The position numbers and the translations under genes were made by a program. The notes beneath the pieces were generated by a model. The model saw nothing but the letters and a program-made list of their open reading frames with translations. It was not told where the DNA came from and did no database searches. Below are positions 28,316 to 37,349 of a DNA stretch of 64,000 bases, one piece after another; within the stretch, counting starts at the first letter, position 1, and every line of letters starts with the position of its first letter. Origin of the DNA: Lachnospira hominis (ex Liu et al. 2021) (GTDB lineage Bacteria; Bacillota; Clostridia; Lachnospirales; Lachnospiraceae); contig NZ_JACOPD010000003.1 in NCBI RefSeq assembly GCF_014287955.1, positions 248,001 through 312,000 of the forward strand. Direction: 5' to 3'.

Positions 28316-29554
28316 ATGAAGCAGTTAAAGAGAGCAGCGGCGGTTTTACTTGCAGTTTGTCTGATTTTTTCGCTTGCTGCGTGTGGTGGTGTCAATATTG
28401 ATAAAACGGCAAAAAATCTTCACATTGAGCAGGCAGAGAATATAAGAGTATGGTATTGTGACGACAGGTATACAGATTATCTGAATTTTGTTGCGGATAG
28501 ATTTCATTCTGCAAACGAACTTGTTACAATTGAACCGGTTTTGGTTGATTCTGATAACTATCTTGAGAATATATATGAAGAGAGTGTACGAAACGGTAAC
28601 GTGGCAGATGTATATCTTATGCTTACAGATGAGCTTGAAAAAGCAAGCATGATGGGTCTTACAGTTGAGAACAGTACATATTCTGATTTGTATACACAAA
28701 AAAATTATGGAAACAGTGCAATTGAAGCAGCATCATATAAAGGTAAACTTTATGGATATCCTGTCACATTTGATGTTCCATTTCTTGTATACAATAAAAA
28801 TGCTGCATCTTCTGTAGAAACATTTTCACAGCTTATAGATTATTGTCATAATTATACAGTTAATGATGATAATCAGAATGTTGAGCAGCTCGTATCATGG
28901 GATGTCTCAGATATGCTTGTTAATTACGGGTTTGTGTGTGGTTCGGTTAAAATAGGCGGAGAAAGCGGAGATGATAATACAAAGCTCAGTGCTGACAAAG
29001 ATTTACTTAAAAAATCGCTGACTGAATTTGTAAAATTAAGAGACGAATTTGGTATTGTGCGTGCCGAGACAACGCTTGATTCATGTGCTGATTTATTTGC
29101 ACAGGGAAAACTTGCATATACAATTACAGATGTTTCGCATCTTAATACAATTGCGGAGTCAGGAATTTCATATGGTGTATGTAATATTCCGGCACTTTCA
29201 GATGATATGCAGATTGAAAATATTTCCGAAAATTTATGTGCATTTGTTAATCCGTATTCATCCGATGTCCAGACTGCAAAGGCAGTTGCCAACGCTATGA
29301 GCTATGATTATGCTGCTGCTGTAAACAGCACAACAGGGCTTTTAAGTTCAAGAACTATAAGCATTAACAGCAAAGAATATAAGGATACATATGGGAAAAT
29401 ATATGAAATATATTCAAAGGCTGATGACAAAGCAAAATTTATGGGAGCTGCATATTTTTATACAAAATTTGATATAATGCTTCATCAGGTATGGGATGGA
29501 ACTGATATAGAAACATCAGTAAATTCATTTTTATCTGAATTAAAAGTCCAATAA
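28316..29554 (+). CDS. Orphan extracellular solute-binding lipoprotein
   Basis: A 412-residue lipoprotein resembling family 1 ABC solute-binding proteins. The signal peptide MKQLKRAAAVLLAVCLIF ends in lipobox LAAC with Cys at residue 23. The mature part has the alternating pattern of this fold, with YKGKLYGYPVTFDVPFLVYNK and LFAQGKLAYTITD being typical of sugar-type binding proteins. AAGGAG lies 11 bases before the start, inside the end of argD. No permease or ATPase gene is nearby, so it must work with components encoded elsewhere or serve another role. Expression with arg genes is likely from the eight-base spacing; the ligand is unknown. Confidence 0.8.
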   Translation: MKQLKRAAAVLLAVCLIFSLAACGGVNIDKTAKNLHIEQAENIRVWYCDDRYTDYLNFVADRFHSANELVTIEPVLVDSDNYLENIYEESVRNGNVADVYLMLTDELEKASMMGLTVENSTYSDLYTQKNYGNSAIEAASYKGKLYGYPVTFDVPFLVYNKNAASSVETFSQLIDYCHNYTVNDDNQNVEQLVSWDVSDMLVNYGFVCGSVKIGGESGDDNTKLSADKDLLKKSLTEFVKLRDEFGIVRAETTLDSCADLFAQGKLAYTITDVSHLNTIAESGISYGVCNIPALSDDMQIENISENLCAFVNPYSSDVQTAKAVANAMSYDYAAAVNSTTGLLSSRTISINSKEYKDTYGKIYEIYSKADDKAKFMGAAYFYTKFDIMLHQVWDGTDIETSVNSFLSELKVQ

Positions 29555-29640
29555 AAATAAAGAATAAAAAACCTGTTATGAGTACATAATTAAGTATTAG
29601 ATTGAAAATAATAGTAAATTTAATTCTTTAGGAGGTACTG

Positions 29641-30087
29641 ATGGCAGGTTTTTTGATTGCAATTTTATCGGGTGCATTAATGAGTATCCAGGGAGTGTTT
29701 AATACGGGAGTTACAAAGAGCAGCAGTATATGGGTAGCAGCTGGATTCGTGCAGATTACAGCATTTCTTACATGTGCTGTGATGTGGATTGTTGACGGAA
29801 GACCGCAGATAATGGGTCTGTTTAATGTGTCGCCGAAGATATCGCTTCTGGGCGGTGTTATTGGTGCATTTATAACATATACGGTTGTAAAGGCTATGTC
29901 TGATCTTGGAGTTGCAAAAGCTGAGATTACTATTGTTATCAGCCAGATTGCGGTTGCCTACATTATTGAATTGTTCGGGCTTTTTGGAAGTGAGAAAAAA
30001 GATTTTTCATGGATAAAGCTGTTAGGCATTGCGGTTGCAGTTACAGGTGTAGTAATATTTAGTATGTGTGGTAATTCAAAAGAGTAA
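29641..30087 (+). CDS. YdcZ-type (DUF606) DMT family transporter
   Basis: A 148-residue integral membrane protein of the DUF606/YdcZ branch of the drug/metabolite transporter superfamily. About five hydrophobic segments are seen. The small N-terminal helix with GALMSIQGVFNTGVTK, the GGVIGAFITYTVVKA segment and GVAKAEITIVISQ are characteristic. Such half-size proteins pair as dimers, sometimes with a second copy; only one copy is present here. GGAGG is five bases before the ATG. The transported compound is unknown. Confidence 0.8.
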   Translation: MAGFLIAILSGALMSIQGVFNTGVTKSSSIWVAAGFVQITAFLTCAVMWIVDGRPQIMGLFNVSPKISLLGGVIGAFITYTVVKAMSDLGVAKAEITIVISQIAVAYIIELFGLFGSEKKDFSWIKLLGIAVAVTGVVIFSMCGNSKE

Positions 30088-30145
30088 AATCATATGTAAA
30101 TAAAAATATACAATAATTTAAATTCATATTAGTAAAGGAGAGTAC

Positions 30146-31360
30146 ATGGAAGATTTATTTAAAATATGCGGAATTGTTAATTTGAAAAAAGGTGAGGGAC
30201 GTACTATCAAAGCCGGCGGAATGTGGGTATATGATAATGAGATAGAAAGCATCATGGGAGATGCTCCTGATGGAACACTTGTTGAAGTGCATGATTTTGA
30301 CGGATATTTTATGGGAATAGGTTTTATTAACAGAAGGTCAAAGCTTACAGTCAGGATGATGAGCAGACATCAGCATGTTATTGATGAGGATTTTATTGAG
30401 CAGAGAGTGCGTGACTGTGTCGAGTATAGAAAACATACAGTTGATATGTCTTCATGCCGTCTTGTATTTGGTGAGGCTGATTTCCTTCCGGGAATTGTTA
30501 TTGACAAGTTTTCAGATGTTCTTGTGGTAGAGTCTCTTGCGTTGGGAATAGACAGATTCAAGCCAATGATAGTTGATAAACTTAAAAAAGTTCTTGATGA
30601 AAATGGTATGAATATACGTGGTGTGTATGAAAGAAGCGATGCCAAGGTACGTCTGAATGAAGGGCTTGAGCGTTTTAAAGGATTTATTGGCGAAGAGTTT
30701 GATACAAAAGTTATGATAGAGGAAAATGGTGTAAAGTATTACGTTGATGTTCAGGATGGACAAAAGACGGGATTTTTCCTTGACCAGAAGTACAATCGAA
30801 AAGCAATATGGAAGATTTGTCCGGGTGCAAAAGTATTAGACTGCTTTACACATACAGGCTCATTTGCCTTAAATGCCGGAATGGCAGGGGCAGCCAGTGT
30901 ACTTGGAGTTGATGCATCAGAACTTGGAGTTGAACAGGCACGCGAAAATGCGAAGCTTAACGGACTTGAGGACAGAGTTTCATTTGTATGCCGTGATGTG
31001 TTTGAACTTCTGCCTGAACTTGAAAAGAAGGGCGAAAAGTTTGACTTTGTAATTCTTGACCCGCCTGCTTTCACAAAGTCACGCAGTTCAATCAAAAATG
31101 CCGTAAAAGGTTACAGGGAGATTAACCTTCGTGCGATGAAGCTTGTTAAAGACGGCGGCTACCTTGCTACATGTTCATGCTCACATTTTATGGATACAGA
31201 ACTTTTTACAAAGACAATCGGCGAGGCGGCAAGAAATGTACATAAACGTCTGCGTCAGATTGAATTCCGCACACAGGCACCTGACCATCCTGTACTTTGG
31301 GCATCAGATTCTTCACTTTATTTGAAGTTTTACATCTTCCAGGTTGTGGACGAACGTTAG
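30146..31360 (+). CDS. Class I SAM-dependent rRNA methyltransferase (RlmI-like)
   Basis: A 404-residue protein with an N-terminal PUA domain (about 1-75; GWVYDNEIESI-type start) and a Rossmann methyltransferase core. SAM-binding motif I is VLDCFTHTGSFALNAG, followed by GVDASELGVEQA and the catalytic DPPAFTKSRSS; ATCSCSHFM holds the conserved cysteines. This is the RlmI/YwbD architecture, which makes 5-methylcytosine in 23S rRNA. The exact target nucleotide is inferred from family only. AAGGAG precedes the ATG; a hairpin terminator follows at 31401-31453. Confidence 0.88.
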   Translation: MEDLFKICGIVNLKKGEGRTIKAGGMWVYDNEIESIMGDAPDGTLVEVHDFDGYFMGIGFINRRSKLTVRMMSRHQHVIDEDFIEQRVRDCVEYRKHTVDMSSCRLVFGEADFLPGIVIDKFSDVLVVESLALGIDRFKPMIVDKLKKVLDENGMNIRGVYERSDAKVRLNEGLERFKGFIGEEFDTKVMIEENGVKYYVDVQDGQKTGFFLDQKYNRKAIWKICPGAKVLDCFTHTGSFALNAGMAGAASVLGVDASELGVEQARENAKLNGLEDRVSFVCRDVFELLPELEKKGEKFDFVILDPPAFTKSRSSIKNAVKGYREINLRAMKLVKDGGYLATCSCSHFMDTELFTKTIGEAARNVHKRLRQIEFRTQAPDHPVLWASDSSLYLKFYIFQVVDER

Positions 31361-31400
31361 GCGTTTGGCAGGAAAATAGGAAGTCAGCATCAATAAATAT

Positions 31401-31453
31401 AAAACAAGCAGCTGTGGGAGTGGCTGGATTTATGCTCACATGCTGCTTGTTTT
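31401..31453 (+). terminator. Hairpin terminator after rRNA methyltransferase gene
   Basis: AAAACAAGCAGC (31401-31412) pairs with GCTGCTTGTTTT (31442-31453), with a further inner pairing TGTG/CACA. The 3' arm ends in TTTT. Confidence 0.65.
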
Positions 31454-31454
31454 A

Positions 31455-31671
31455 AGATTATATTTCGATAGATTCCCCAGGAAAGCGGAGCGGATGCACT
31501 GAGCCAGGCATTCTGAGGCATCATACACAAAATAATTCTTAATCCTGCAAGACCATAAATAGCTGCTGTAGTTGCTTTATGGCCTTTAATCTGATAACGC
31601 TCACGCCATATATGATAGAGTACGCCATAAAAAATAATCATAGTGATAGAGGTAATCCACTTCCTAAAAGC
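31455..31671 (-). pseudogene. Fragment of a small membrane-protein gene, probably decayed
   Basis: On the minus strand the frame from ATG 31641 reads MIIFYGVLYHIWRERYQIKG, then IYGLAGLRIILCMMPQNAWL and APLSWGIYRN, which looks like true membrane-protein sequence. Ten in-frame codons before that ATG (AFRKWITSIT) seem to belong to the same protein, but a TGA at 31674-31672 precedes them. At the other end the frame runs into the 31401-31453 hairpin, so the natural C-terminus is missing. No ribosome site precedes the ATG. I do not recognise the family; a functional short protein is possible but less likely. Confidence 0.4.
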
Positions 31672-31728
31672 TCAGCCTGTTTTTACTGTAACATACTGCA
31701 AGGTAACTAACTATGATGTGCTTTTTTA

Positions 31729-32754
31729 TTATTTGCCAGTCTTAATTGTAATCTCCTCGACTTTTGTAATAGGGTTTACAGTCGGAATTCTGTATAAAGT
31801 TTCATTATCCTCATAATACTGGAAAAATGTATACTGTGAAGTGCAGTTTATTGTTGAAATATTGCCAGCAGCAATATATTCAATCTGTGTTCCATCGGCA
31901 TTCATGCGGTAAAGACCTGTGTTAGTGCCTTCAACCTGAAAGAAAATTTTGTTGCCGTAGCGGTTGTAATTGATGACTTTTCCACCGTCAACAGGACTGT
32001 AAAGCTGTTCAAGTGTCTTATTTGATGTATTAAGACGCATGAGGGCGTATCCCTTGTCAAGGTCAATATAATAAATATAATTATCAGCAGCATCTACAAG
32101 ATATGCATTTACATTAAAATATGCACTTACATTTCCGGTTGATGCATCAAGCGTGCTTATATAATTCTTGTTATATGTATCTGCAAAATAGAATTTGCCA
32201 TTGTATACGCTTGCCAGATTATATACTTTTGAGGAAAATTTTTTATCATCTTTTCCGTCTATTCCGGCTTTGTATACATACATTCCTTCGTTTGCATTGT
32301 AATATTGATAGAAAATGTCATTGCCGTAAAGGGTGGCAATACCGGATTTTGTAGTTGTAATTGTATCCGCATTCTGTCCGTCAAGGTCTGTACGATAAAC
32401 ACCAAACATCTGACCTGTAAAAGAATTTTCTTTTGCTGAAGAAAGATTATTTCTTACATAATAAATGTAATTGCCACAGACGTTGATATAGTATACCGAA
32501 TCTGTGTTTAAGGCTCTGGCATTTGAACAGTCAGAATCCATAACATAAAGGCGTCCGTCATCATATGGATTTGCAAAATAAATTTTGCCGTCATATTCGC
32601 AAAAGCGTCCTTTATTGTTGAGGTTTCCGGCAGTATTTCCAACGGCAGTTTTGGAGTTGTACTTAAATCTTGTTGAAAAATAAGAAAAAGTCAGCCCTCC
32701 TGCGAGTGCAATGACAGCAACTATACTGACAATGATTGTTATTATTTTTTTCAT
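31729..32754 (-). CDS. Membrane-anchored DUF5050-like beta-propeller protein
   Basis: A 341-residue protein with an N-terminal hydrophobic anchor or uncleaved signal (MKKIITIIVSIVAVIALAGG) and an extracellular region made of repeated YDGKIYFAN / GNYIYYV / NGKFYFAD / GNKIFFQV units. These read as blades of a propeller of the DUF5050 or prolow-density-lipoprotein-receptor-like type common in clostridia. GGAG lies six bases before ATG 32754. The gene is transcribed away from pheA. No enzyme motif is seen; a binding or structural role at the surface is a guess. Confidence 0.7.
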   Translation of the reverse strand: MKKIITIIVSIVAVIALAGGLTFSYFSTRFKYNSKTAVGNTAGNLNNKGRFCEYDGKIYFANPYDDGRLYVMDSDCSNARALNTDSVYYINVCGNYIYYVRNNLSSAKENSFTGQMFGVYRTDLDGQNADTITTTKSGIATLYGNDIFYQYYNANEGMYVYKAGIDGKDDKKFSSKVYNLASVYNGKFYFADTYNKNYISTLDASTGNVSAYFNVNAYLVDAADNYIYYIDLDKGYALMRLNTSNKTLEQLYSPVDGGKVINYNRYGNKIFFQVEGTNTGLYRMNADGTQIEYIAAGNISTINCTSQYTFFQYYEDNETLYRIPTVNPITKVEEITIKTGK

Positions 32755-32857
32755 GCTAATCTCCAATCGTGCTTGTTATTCAACCTATAATATAGTAAAA
32801 TAACATAAAATGCTTGTATATGCAATGGACTATTGGATATATGGATTGGAGAAAGTA

Positions 32858-33988
32858 ATGTTGGATTTAGGCGAGATAAGAGATAAGATTGACGGGATTG
32901 ACAGACAGCTCGTAGATTTGTTTGAAGAACGCATGCAGCTTTGTACAGATGTTGCCAAATATAAAATTGAGACAGGCAAGAAAGTGCTTGATACAGACAG
33001 GGAAAAAGCAAAGATAGAGGCTGTCAGTAAGATGGTGAAAGATCCTAAGAATGTGCATGCCATAGATGATTTGTTTTCGCAGATTATGGCTAATTCAAGA
33101 AAGATGCAATACAGACTCTTAGAAGAGACTACACAGACATTAAGAGAGCCATATGAAGCAATTGATGAGATAGATAAAAAGAACTGCCGTGTTGTATATC
33201 AGGGAGTTCCGGGTGCATACAGTTATATTGCAATGAGAAGATTTTTTGGAAAAGACGTTAATAACTTTGCTGTGCCTTCATGGCGTGATGCAATGGAAGC
33301 AGTAAAAAACGGTGAAGCGGATTATGCTGTCCTTCCAATAGAAAATACGACGGCTGGCTGTGTCGCAGATGTTTATGACCTTATTCAGGAATATGATAAT
33401 TACATAATAGCAGAGACATTTGTAAAAGTTGAGCACGCACTTTTGGGACTTGAAGGAACAGACATTGATAAAGTGACAACAGTCTATTCTCATCCACAGG
33501 GATTTATGCAGTGTGAGAAGTTTCTTTCAAAGCATAAGGACTGGCAGCAGATAAGCCAGGCAAATACAGCCGGAAGTGCAAAGAAAGTGCTTGAAGAAAA
33601 TGATAAGACACACGTTGCAATAGCAAGTGAAGAAGCAGCTGAAGTTTATAATCTTTCAGTTCTTGCCAAAAAGATTAATGACCTTGATAACAATACAACA
33701 CGTTTCGTTATAGTTACAAATACAAGAAAATTTGTAAAAAATGCAAAGAAGATGAGTATTGTATTTGAGACAGCTAACGAACCCGGAACCCTTTATAACC
33801 TTTTAAGCCATATTATATATAATGGACTTAATATGAATAAGATTGAGTCAAGACCAATAGAAGGCAGACCTTGGGAATACAGATTTTTCATAGATTTTGA
33901 GGGGAATATTGATGACCCGGCTGTTATGAATGCACTTCGTGGAATACAGGAAGAAGCTAAAGCGATAAAACTTCTTGGAAATTATTAA
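32858..33988 (+). CDS. pheA: Bifunctional chorismate mutase / prephenate dehydratase
   Basis: It converts chorismate to prephenate and on to phenylpyruvate for phenylalanine. Residues 1-90 form an AroQ chorismate mutase helix bundle (IRDKIDGIDRQLVDLFEER, ending in DTDREKAKIE). Residues 110-290 are the dehydratase domain (VVYQGVPGAYSYIAM, PIENTTAGCVADVYDL, and the catalytic NNTTRFVIV). A C-terminal ACT domain (about 300-376, with ESRPIEGRPWEYRFFID) is the phenylalanine sensor. GGAG lies six bases before ATG 32858. The gene for the tyrosine branch, tyrA, is 24 kb downstream on the other strand. Confidence 0.94.
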   Translation: MLDLGEIRDKIDGIDRQLVDLFEERMQLCTDVAKYKIETGKKVLDTDREKAKIEAVSKMVKDPKNVHAIDDLFSQIMANSRKMQYRLLEETTQTLREPYEAIDEIDKKNCRVVYQGVPGAYSYIAMRRFFGKDVNNFAVPSWRDAMEAVKNGEADYAVLPIENTTAGCVADVYDLIQEYDNYIIAETFVKVEHALLGLEGTDIDKVTTVYSHPQGFMQCEKFLSKHKDWQQISQANTAGSAKKVLEENDKTHVAIASEEAAEVYNLSVLAKKINDLDNNTTRFVIVTNTRKFVKNAKKMSIVFETANEPGTLYNLLSHIIYNGLNMNKIESRPIEGRPWEYRFFIDFEGNIDDPAVMNALRGIQEEAKAIKLLGNY

Positions 33989-34033
33989 TCTTTCATGTGA
34001 ACAATTTATTTAAAAAATTATTAATTTAAGCTG

Positions 34034-34062
34034 TTGCATTTTTAAAATAAATAGTGTATGGT
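34034..34062 (+). promoter_or_regulatory. Promoter of the riboswitch-controlled purine operon
   Basis: TTGCAT (34034-34039) and TATGGT (34057-34062) are 17 bases apart. The predicted transcript would begin near 34069, at the first base-paired segment of the aptamer. Confidence 0.55.
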
Positions 34063-34069
34063 AAATATA

Positions 34070-34202
34070 TAAGCTGTGTGACTGGCGGAAATGTATGTTT
34101 TTACATACAGTGAGATTACTCACAGGGAACATAGCAGTTTTTAAATGCCGACCGCCTGGGCGACCTTTTTAATCAGGTTGTCCGGGTGAGCCGGCATTTT
34201 TG
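34070..34202 (+). promoter_or_regulatory. ZTP (pfl) riboswitch upstream of purine genes
   Basis: The ZTP riboswitch senses ZMP/ZTP, which builds up when AICAR formylation stalls for lack of 10-formyl-THF, and turns on folate and purine genes. Seen here: an outer stem GCTGTGT (34073-34079) with ACATAGC, the ACTGGCGGAA block (34081-34090), internal hairpins, and the hallmark CCGCCTGGGC (34152-34161). That 3' element is also the first arm of a terminator (34143-34201), so ligand binding would prevent termination. The downstream genes carry out exactly the steps that use ZMP. I recognise it from the conserved bases and context. Confidence 0.88.
34143..34201 (+). terminator. Riboswitch expression-platform terminator
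   Basis: AAATGCCG and CCTGGGCGACC on the 5' side pair with GGTTGTCCGGG and CCGGCATTT on the 3' side, followed by a T-run. It overlaps the aptamer's conserved 3' element, so the two folds exclude each other. Confidence 0.85.
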
Positions 34203-34247
34203 CGTGTGGAAAAGGTTACAAAATAAAACTTAGAAGAGGTACTGTTT

Positions 34248-34961
34248 ATGGAAATGCAATTATTAGAAAATGAATTATCAGGATGTGCTTATCCGGGAAG
34301 AGGAATTGTAATCGGAAAGTCAGAAGACGGCACAAAGGCTGTAACAGCTTATTTCATTATGGGTAGAAGTGCTAACAGCCGCAACAGAGTATTTGTCGAG
34401 GATGGAGAAGGAATCCGTACACAGGCATTTGATGAGAGCAAGCTTGAAGATCCGAGCCTTATCATCTATGCACCTGTAAGAGTCCTTAACAACAGTACAA
34501 TCGTTACAAACGGCGACCAGACAGATACAATTTATGATTTGATGAAAGCCGGAAAGACATTTGAACAGTCTTTAAGAACAAGAAAATTTGAGCCTGATGA
34601 ACCGAATTTTACACCTAGAATTTCAGGAATACTTAATTTTGAAAATGGTGAATTTGATTATGCAATGTCAATTTTAAAGAGCAATAACGGCAATGGTGCA
34701 GCATGTAACAGATACACATTTTCATATGAGACACCACTTGCAGGTGAAGGACGTTTTATTCATACATATATGGGTGATGGCTCACCACTCCCAAGCTTCG
34801 AGGGAGAACCTGCATGGGTAAAGATTTCAGGTGATATTGATTCATTTACAGATATGCTCTGGAATAACTTAAATGAGGATAACAAAGTTTCATTATTTGT
34901 TCGTTTTATTGATATTAAGACTGGAAAATATGAGACAAGAATTATCAATAAGAATAAGTAA
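34248..34961 (+). CDS. PurO-type IMP cyclohydrolase
   Basis: A 237-residue protein of the IMP cyclohydrolase family first known from archaea (PurO; PF07826-like). It closes FAICAR to IMP, the last step of purine synthesis. The family-like N-terminal stretch YPGRGIVIGKSEDGTKAVTAY, IMGRSANSRNRVF, and FTPRISGIL in the middle are clear. It is unrelated to the cyclohydrolase half of bacterial PurH. It lies 46 bases behind the ZTP riboswitch terminator and is followed 62 bases later by a stand-alone formyltransferase, so the two replace bifunctional PurH. AGAGG precedes the ATG. Confidence 0.87.
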   Translation: MEMQLLENELSGCAYPGRGIVIGKSEDGTKAVTAYFIMGRSANSRNRVFVEDGEGIRTQAFDESKLEDPSLIIYAPVRVLNNSTIVTNGDQTDTIYDLMKAGKTFEQSLRTRKFEPDEPNFTPRISGILNFENGEFDYAMSILKSNNGNGAACNRYTFSYETPLAGEGRFIHTYMGDGSPLPSFEGEPAWVKISGDIDSFTDMLWNNLNEDNKVSLFVRFIDIKTGKYETRIINKNK

Positions 34962-35023
34962 TTTAAGGTTAAGAAACAGCAATACTATTTACGATGTATG
35001 TTTATCTACAGAAAGGATATAAA

Positions 35024-36205
35024 ATGAACGAATTTCAGTTAAAATATGGATGCAATCCTAATCAGAAACCTTCAAGAATATTTATGGCAGACGGAAGTGA
35101 ACTTCCGGTTGAAATCCTAAATGGCAGACCGGGATATATTAATTTCCTTGATGCATTTAATGGTTATCAGCTTGTAAAAGAGTTAAAAGAAGCGACAGGA
35201 CTTCCGGCTGCAACCTCTTTTAAGCATGTATCTCCTGCAGGTGCAGCAGTTGGTCTTCCACTCACAGATGTTTTAAAGAAAATATACTGGGTAGATGAGT
35301 CAATTGGAGAACTTTCTCCACTTGCATGTGCGTATGCAAGAGCAAGAGGTGCTGACAGAATGTCATCATTTGGTGATTTTATTTCACTTTCAGATGTTTG
35401 TGATGTTGCAACTGCAAAGCTTATCCAGCATGAAGTATCAGATGGTATCATTGCACCGGGATATGAAGATGAGGCACTTGAAATCTTAAAATCAAAGAAA
35501 AAAGGCAATTATAACATCATTAAAATAGACCCTTCATATAAGCCTGAACCAATTGAAAGAAAACAGGTTTATGGTGTTACATTTGAACAGGGACGCAACG
35601 AGTTTGTAATTAATGAAGAACTTCTTGGCAATGTAGTTACAGAAAATAAAGAGATTTCTCAGCAGGCAAAGATTGATTTGATTATTGCATTAATTACATT
35701 AAAGTATACACAGTCAAATTCCGTATGTTACGCAAAGGGCGGACAGGCAATCGGAATCGGTGCAGGACAGCAGTCAAGAATCCACTGTACAAGACTTGCT
35801 GGTTCAAAGGCAGATAACTGGTTTTTACGCCAGAATCCAAAGGTATTAAGTCTTCCGTTTAAAGAAAATATCGGTCGTGCTGACAGAGATAATGCAATTG
35901 ATTTATATATCGGTGAGGATTACATGGATGTTCTTGCTGATGGTGAATGGGAAAGAGTATTTACTGAAAAGCCGGAAGTATTTACAAAGGAAGAAAAGAG
36001 AGCATGGCTTGATAAAAATACAGATGTTGCACTTGGCTCAGATGCATTCTTCCCATTTGGTGACAATATTGAGAGAGCATACAAGAGCGGTGTTAAATAT
36101 ATTGCACAGCCGGGTGGTTCAATCCGTGATGACAATGTAATTGAGACATGTAACAAGAGAAATATTGCAATGTGCTTTACAGGAATGAGATTATTCCATC
36201 ACTAA
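35024..36205 (+). CDS. Stand-alone AICAR formyltransferase
   Basis: A 393-residue protein equivalent to the C-terminal domain of PurH. It formylates AICAR (ZMP) with 10-formyl-THF to FAICAR. KYGCNPNQKPSRIF at the N-terminus, SFKHVSPAGAAVG with the catalytic Lys-His pair, and KYTQSNSVCYAKGGQAIGIG and GAGQQSRIHCTRLA near the middle are typical of the transformylase domain. The methylglyoxal-synthase-like cyclohydrolase domain of normal PurH is absent. AAAGGA lies before ATG 35024; a longer in-frame start at 34994 lacks a ribosome site. It forms an operon with the PurO-type cyclohydrolase and ends at a terminator. Confidence 0.92.
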   Translation: MNEFQLKYGCNPNQKPSRIFMADGSELPVEILNGRPGYINFLDAFNGYQLVKELKEATGLPAATSFKHVSPAGAAVGLPLTDVLKKIYWVDESIGELSPLACAYARARGADRMSSFGDFISLSDVCDVATAKLIQHEVSDGIIAPGYEDEALEILKSKKKGNYNIIKIDPSYKPEPIERKQVYGVTFEQGRNEFVINEELLGNVVTENKEISQQAKIDLIIALITLKYTQSNSVCYAKGGQAIGIGAGQQSRIHCTRLAGSKADNWFLRQNPKVLSLPFKENIGRADRDNAIDLYIGEDYMDVLADGEWERVFTEKPEVFTKEEKRAWLDKNTDVALGSDAFFPFGDNIERAYKSGVKYIAQPGGSIRDDNVIETCNKRNIAMCFTGMRLFHH

Positions 36206-36236
36206 TTTGCAGGCAGATTTTTAACTGGTATAAAAA

Positions 36237-36294
36237 GAAAATCCTGAAGAACTTCATATGCTGCTTTTGTGGCTGAAAGTCTTCGGGATTTTTG
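36237..36294 (+). terminator. Terminator after purine operon
   Basis: AATCCTGAAGA (36240-36250) pairs with TCTTCGGGATT, followed by TTTT, with an extra inner pairing ACTT/AAAGT. It lies between convergent genes. Confidence 0.75.
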
Positions 36295-36339
36295 TATTTA
36301 TGCAGATATCAGGTCATGGTTGATTTATGAATATAGCTG

Positions 36340-37188
36340 TTATATGTTATTTTTATATTCTTTAATTTTTGTAAGAATTTCTTCGGGAACAAAAAGGTGT
36401 CCGCGTCCGGTACCAAGTTCAATATCGGGTTTGTTTGCACCATGATAATCTGAACCGCCGCTTATTAAAAGATTTCGTTCTTTGGCGATATGTTTCATTT
36501 CAAGCTCATCACCCATTGTATAGGTTGAATAAACGGCTTCAAGTCCGGCAATTCCATGTTGACACAGATAATCCATCAGTTTGTTCATTTGTTCATTTCC
36601 CATATGATACAGGACAGGGTGTGCAAGAACAGGTACGCCGCCGACTGACTTTATCATTTTGATAGCTTTTTCGGGAAGCATCTTCTCGCGAGGGACATAA
36701 CATGGTTTTGAGTCCCCAAGATACCGGTCAAATACCTCATTGCGGCTTTTTACATAACCTTTTCTTACAAGGTAGTCGGCAAAATTAGCTCTTGTTATAA
36801 CAGCACCTTCATACATCTTTTTCATTTCATCATAAGATACAGGAATTCCTATTTCACAGAATCTGGCAGCAATTTTCTCATTACGTTTTTCACGGCTTTG
36901 TTTTAAAGATTCTAATTCTTTTTTGAAATTTTTGTCAGTATAATCTATATATAGACCAACTATGTGTATTTCTTTTTTGTCATAGAAAGTGCTTAATTCT
37001 ATGCCGGGTATAAGTTCAATATCGTAATCGGCGGCACAGCTGACAGCTTCAGGTATCCCGTCAATAGTGTCATGGTCGGTGAGAGCCATGGCAGCAAGAT
37101 TTATTGAGAAAGCTTTTTTAACCAGCTCAGATGGCGTGAGTGTTCCATCTGAATATGTTGAGTGAACATGTAAGTCTATGGATTTCAT
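36340..37188 (-). CDS. PHP-domain phosphoesterase (YciV/RNase AM-like)
   Basis: A 282-residue PHP-domain protein. Metal ligands are seen in DLHVHSTYSDGTLTP (HxH), LTDHDTIDGI, PGIELST, VLAHPVLYH and GGSDYHGANKPD in the usual order. The closest characterised relatives hydrolyse nucleoside 3',5'-bisphosphates or trim 5' ends of RNA. The start has AAGGAGG seven bases upstream. It is monocistronic and divergent from the next gene. Confidence 0.85.
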   Translation of the reverse strand: MKSIDLHVHSTYSDGTLTPSELVKKAFSINLAAMALTDHDTIDGIPEAVSCAADYDIELIPGIELSTFYDKKEIHIVGLYIDYTDKNFKKELESLKQSREKRNEKIAARFCEIGIPVSYDEMKKMYEGAVITRANFADYLVRKGYVKSRNEVFDRYLGDSKPCYVPREKMLPEKAIKMIKSVGGVPVLAHPVLYHMGNEQMNKLMDYLCQHGIAGLEAVYSTYTMGDELEMKHIAKERNLLISGGSDYHGANKPDIELGTGRGHLFVPEEILTKIKEYKNNI

Positions 37189-37349
37189 AAATCCTCCTTT
37201 TTGTTAAAATGAGAATCCAATTGCATAAAGTGGATTGCACATTATTGTTTTTGCGAATATTTTACAGTAATTTTATTGTATTTTACCACGTTTAAGTTTA
37301 AAATAAAATATGTTACGTATTAATAGTAAACTTTGAAAGGCATTGTAAC

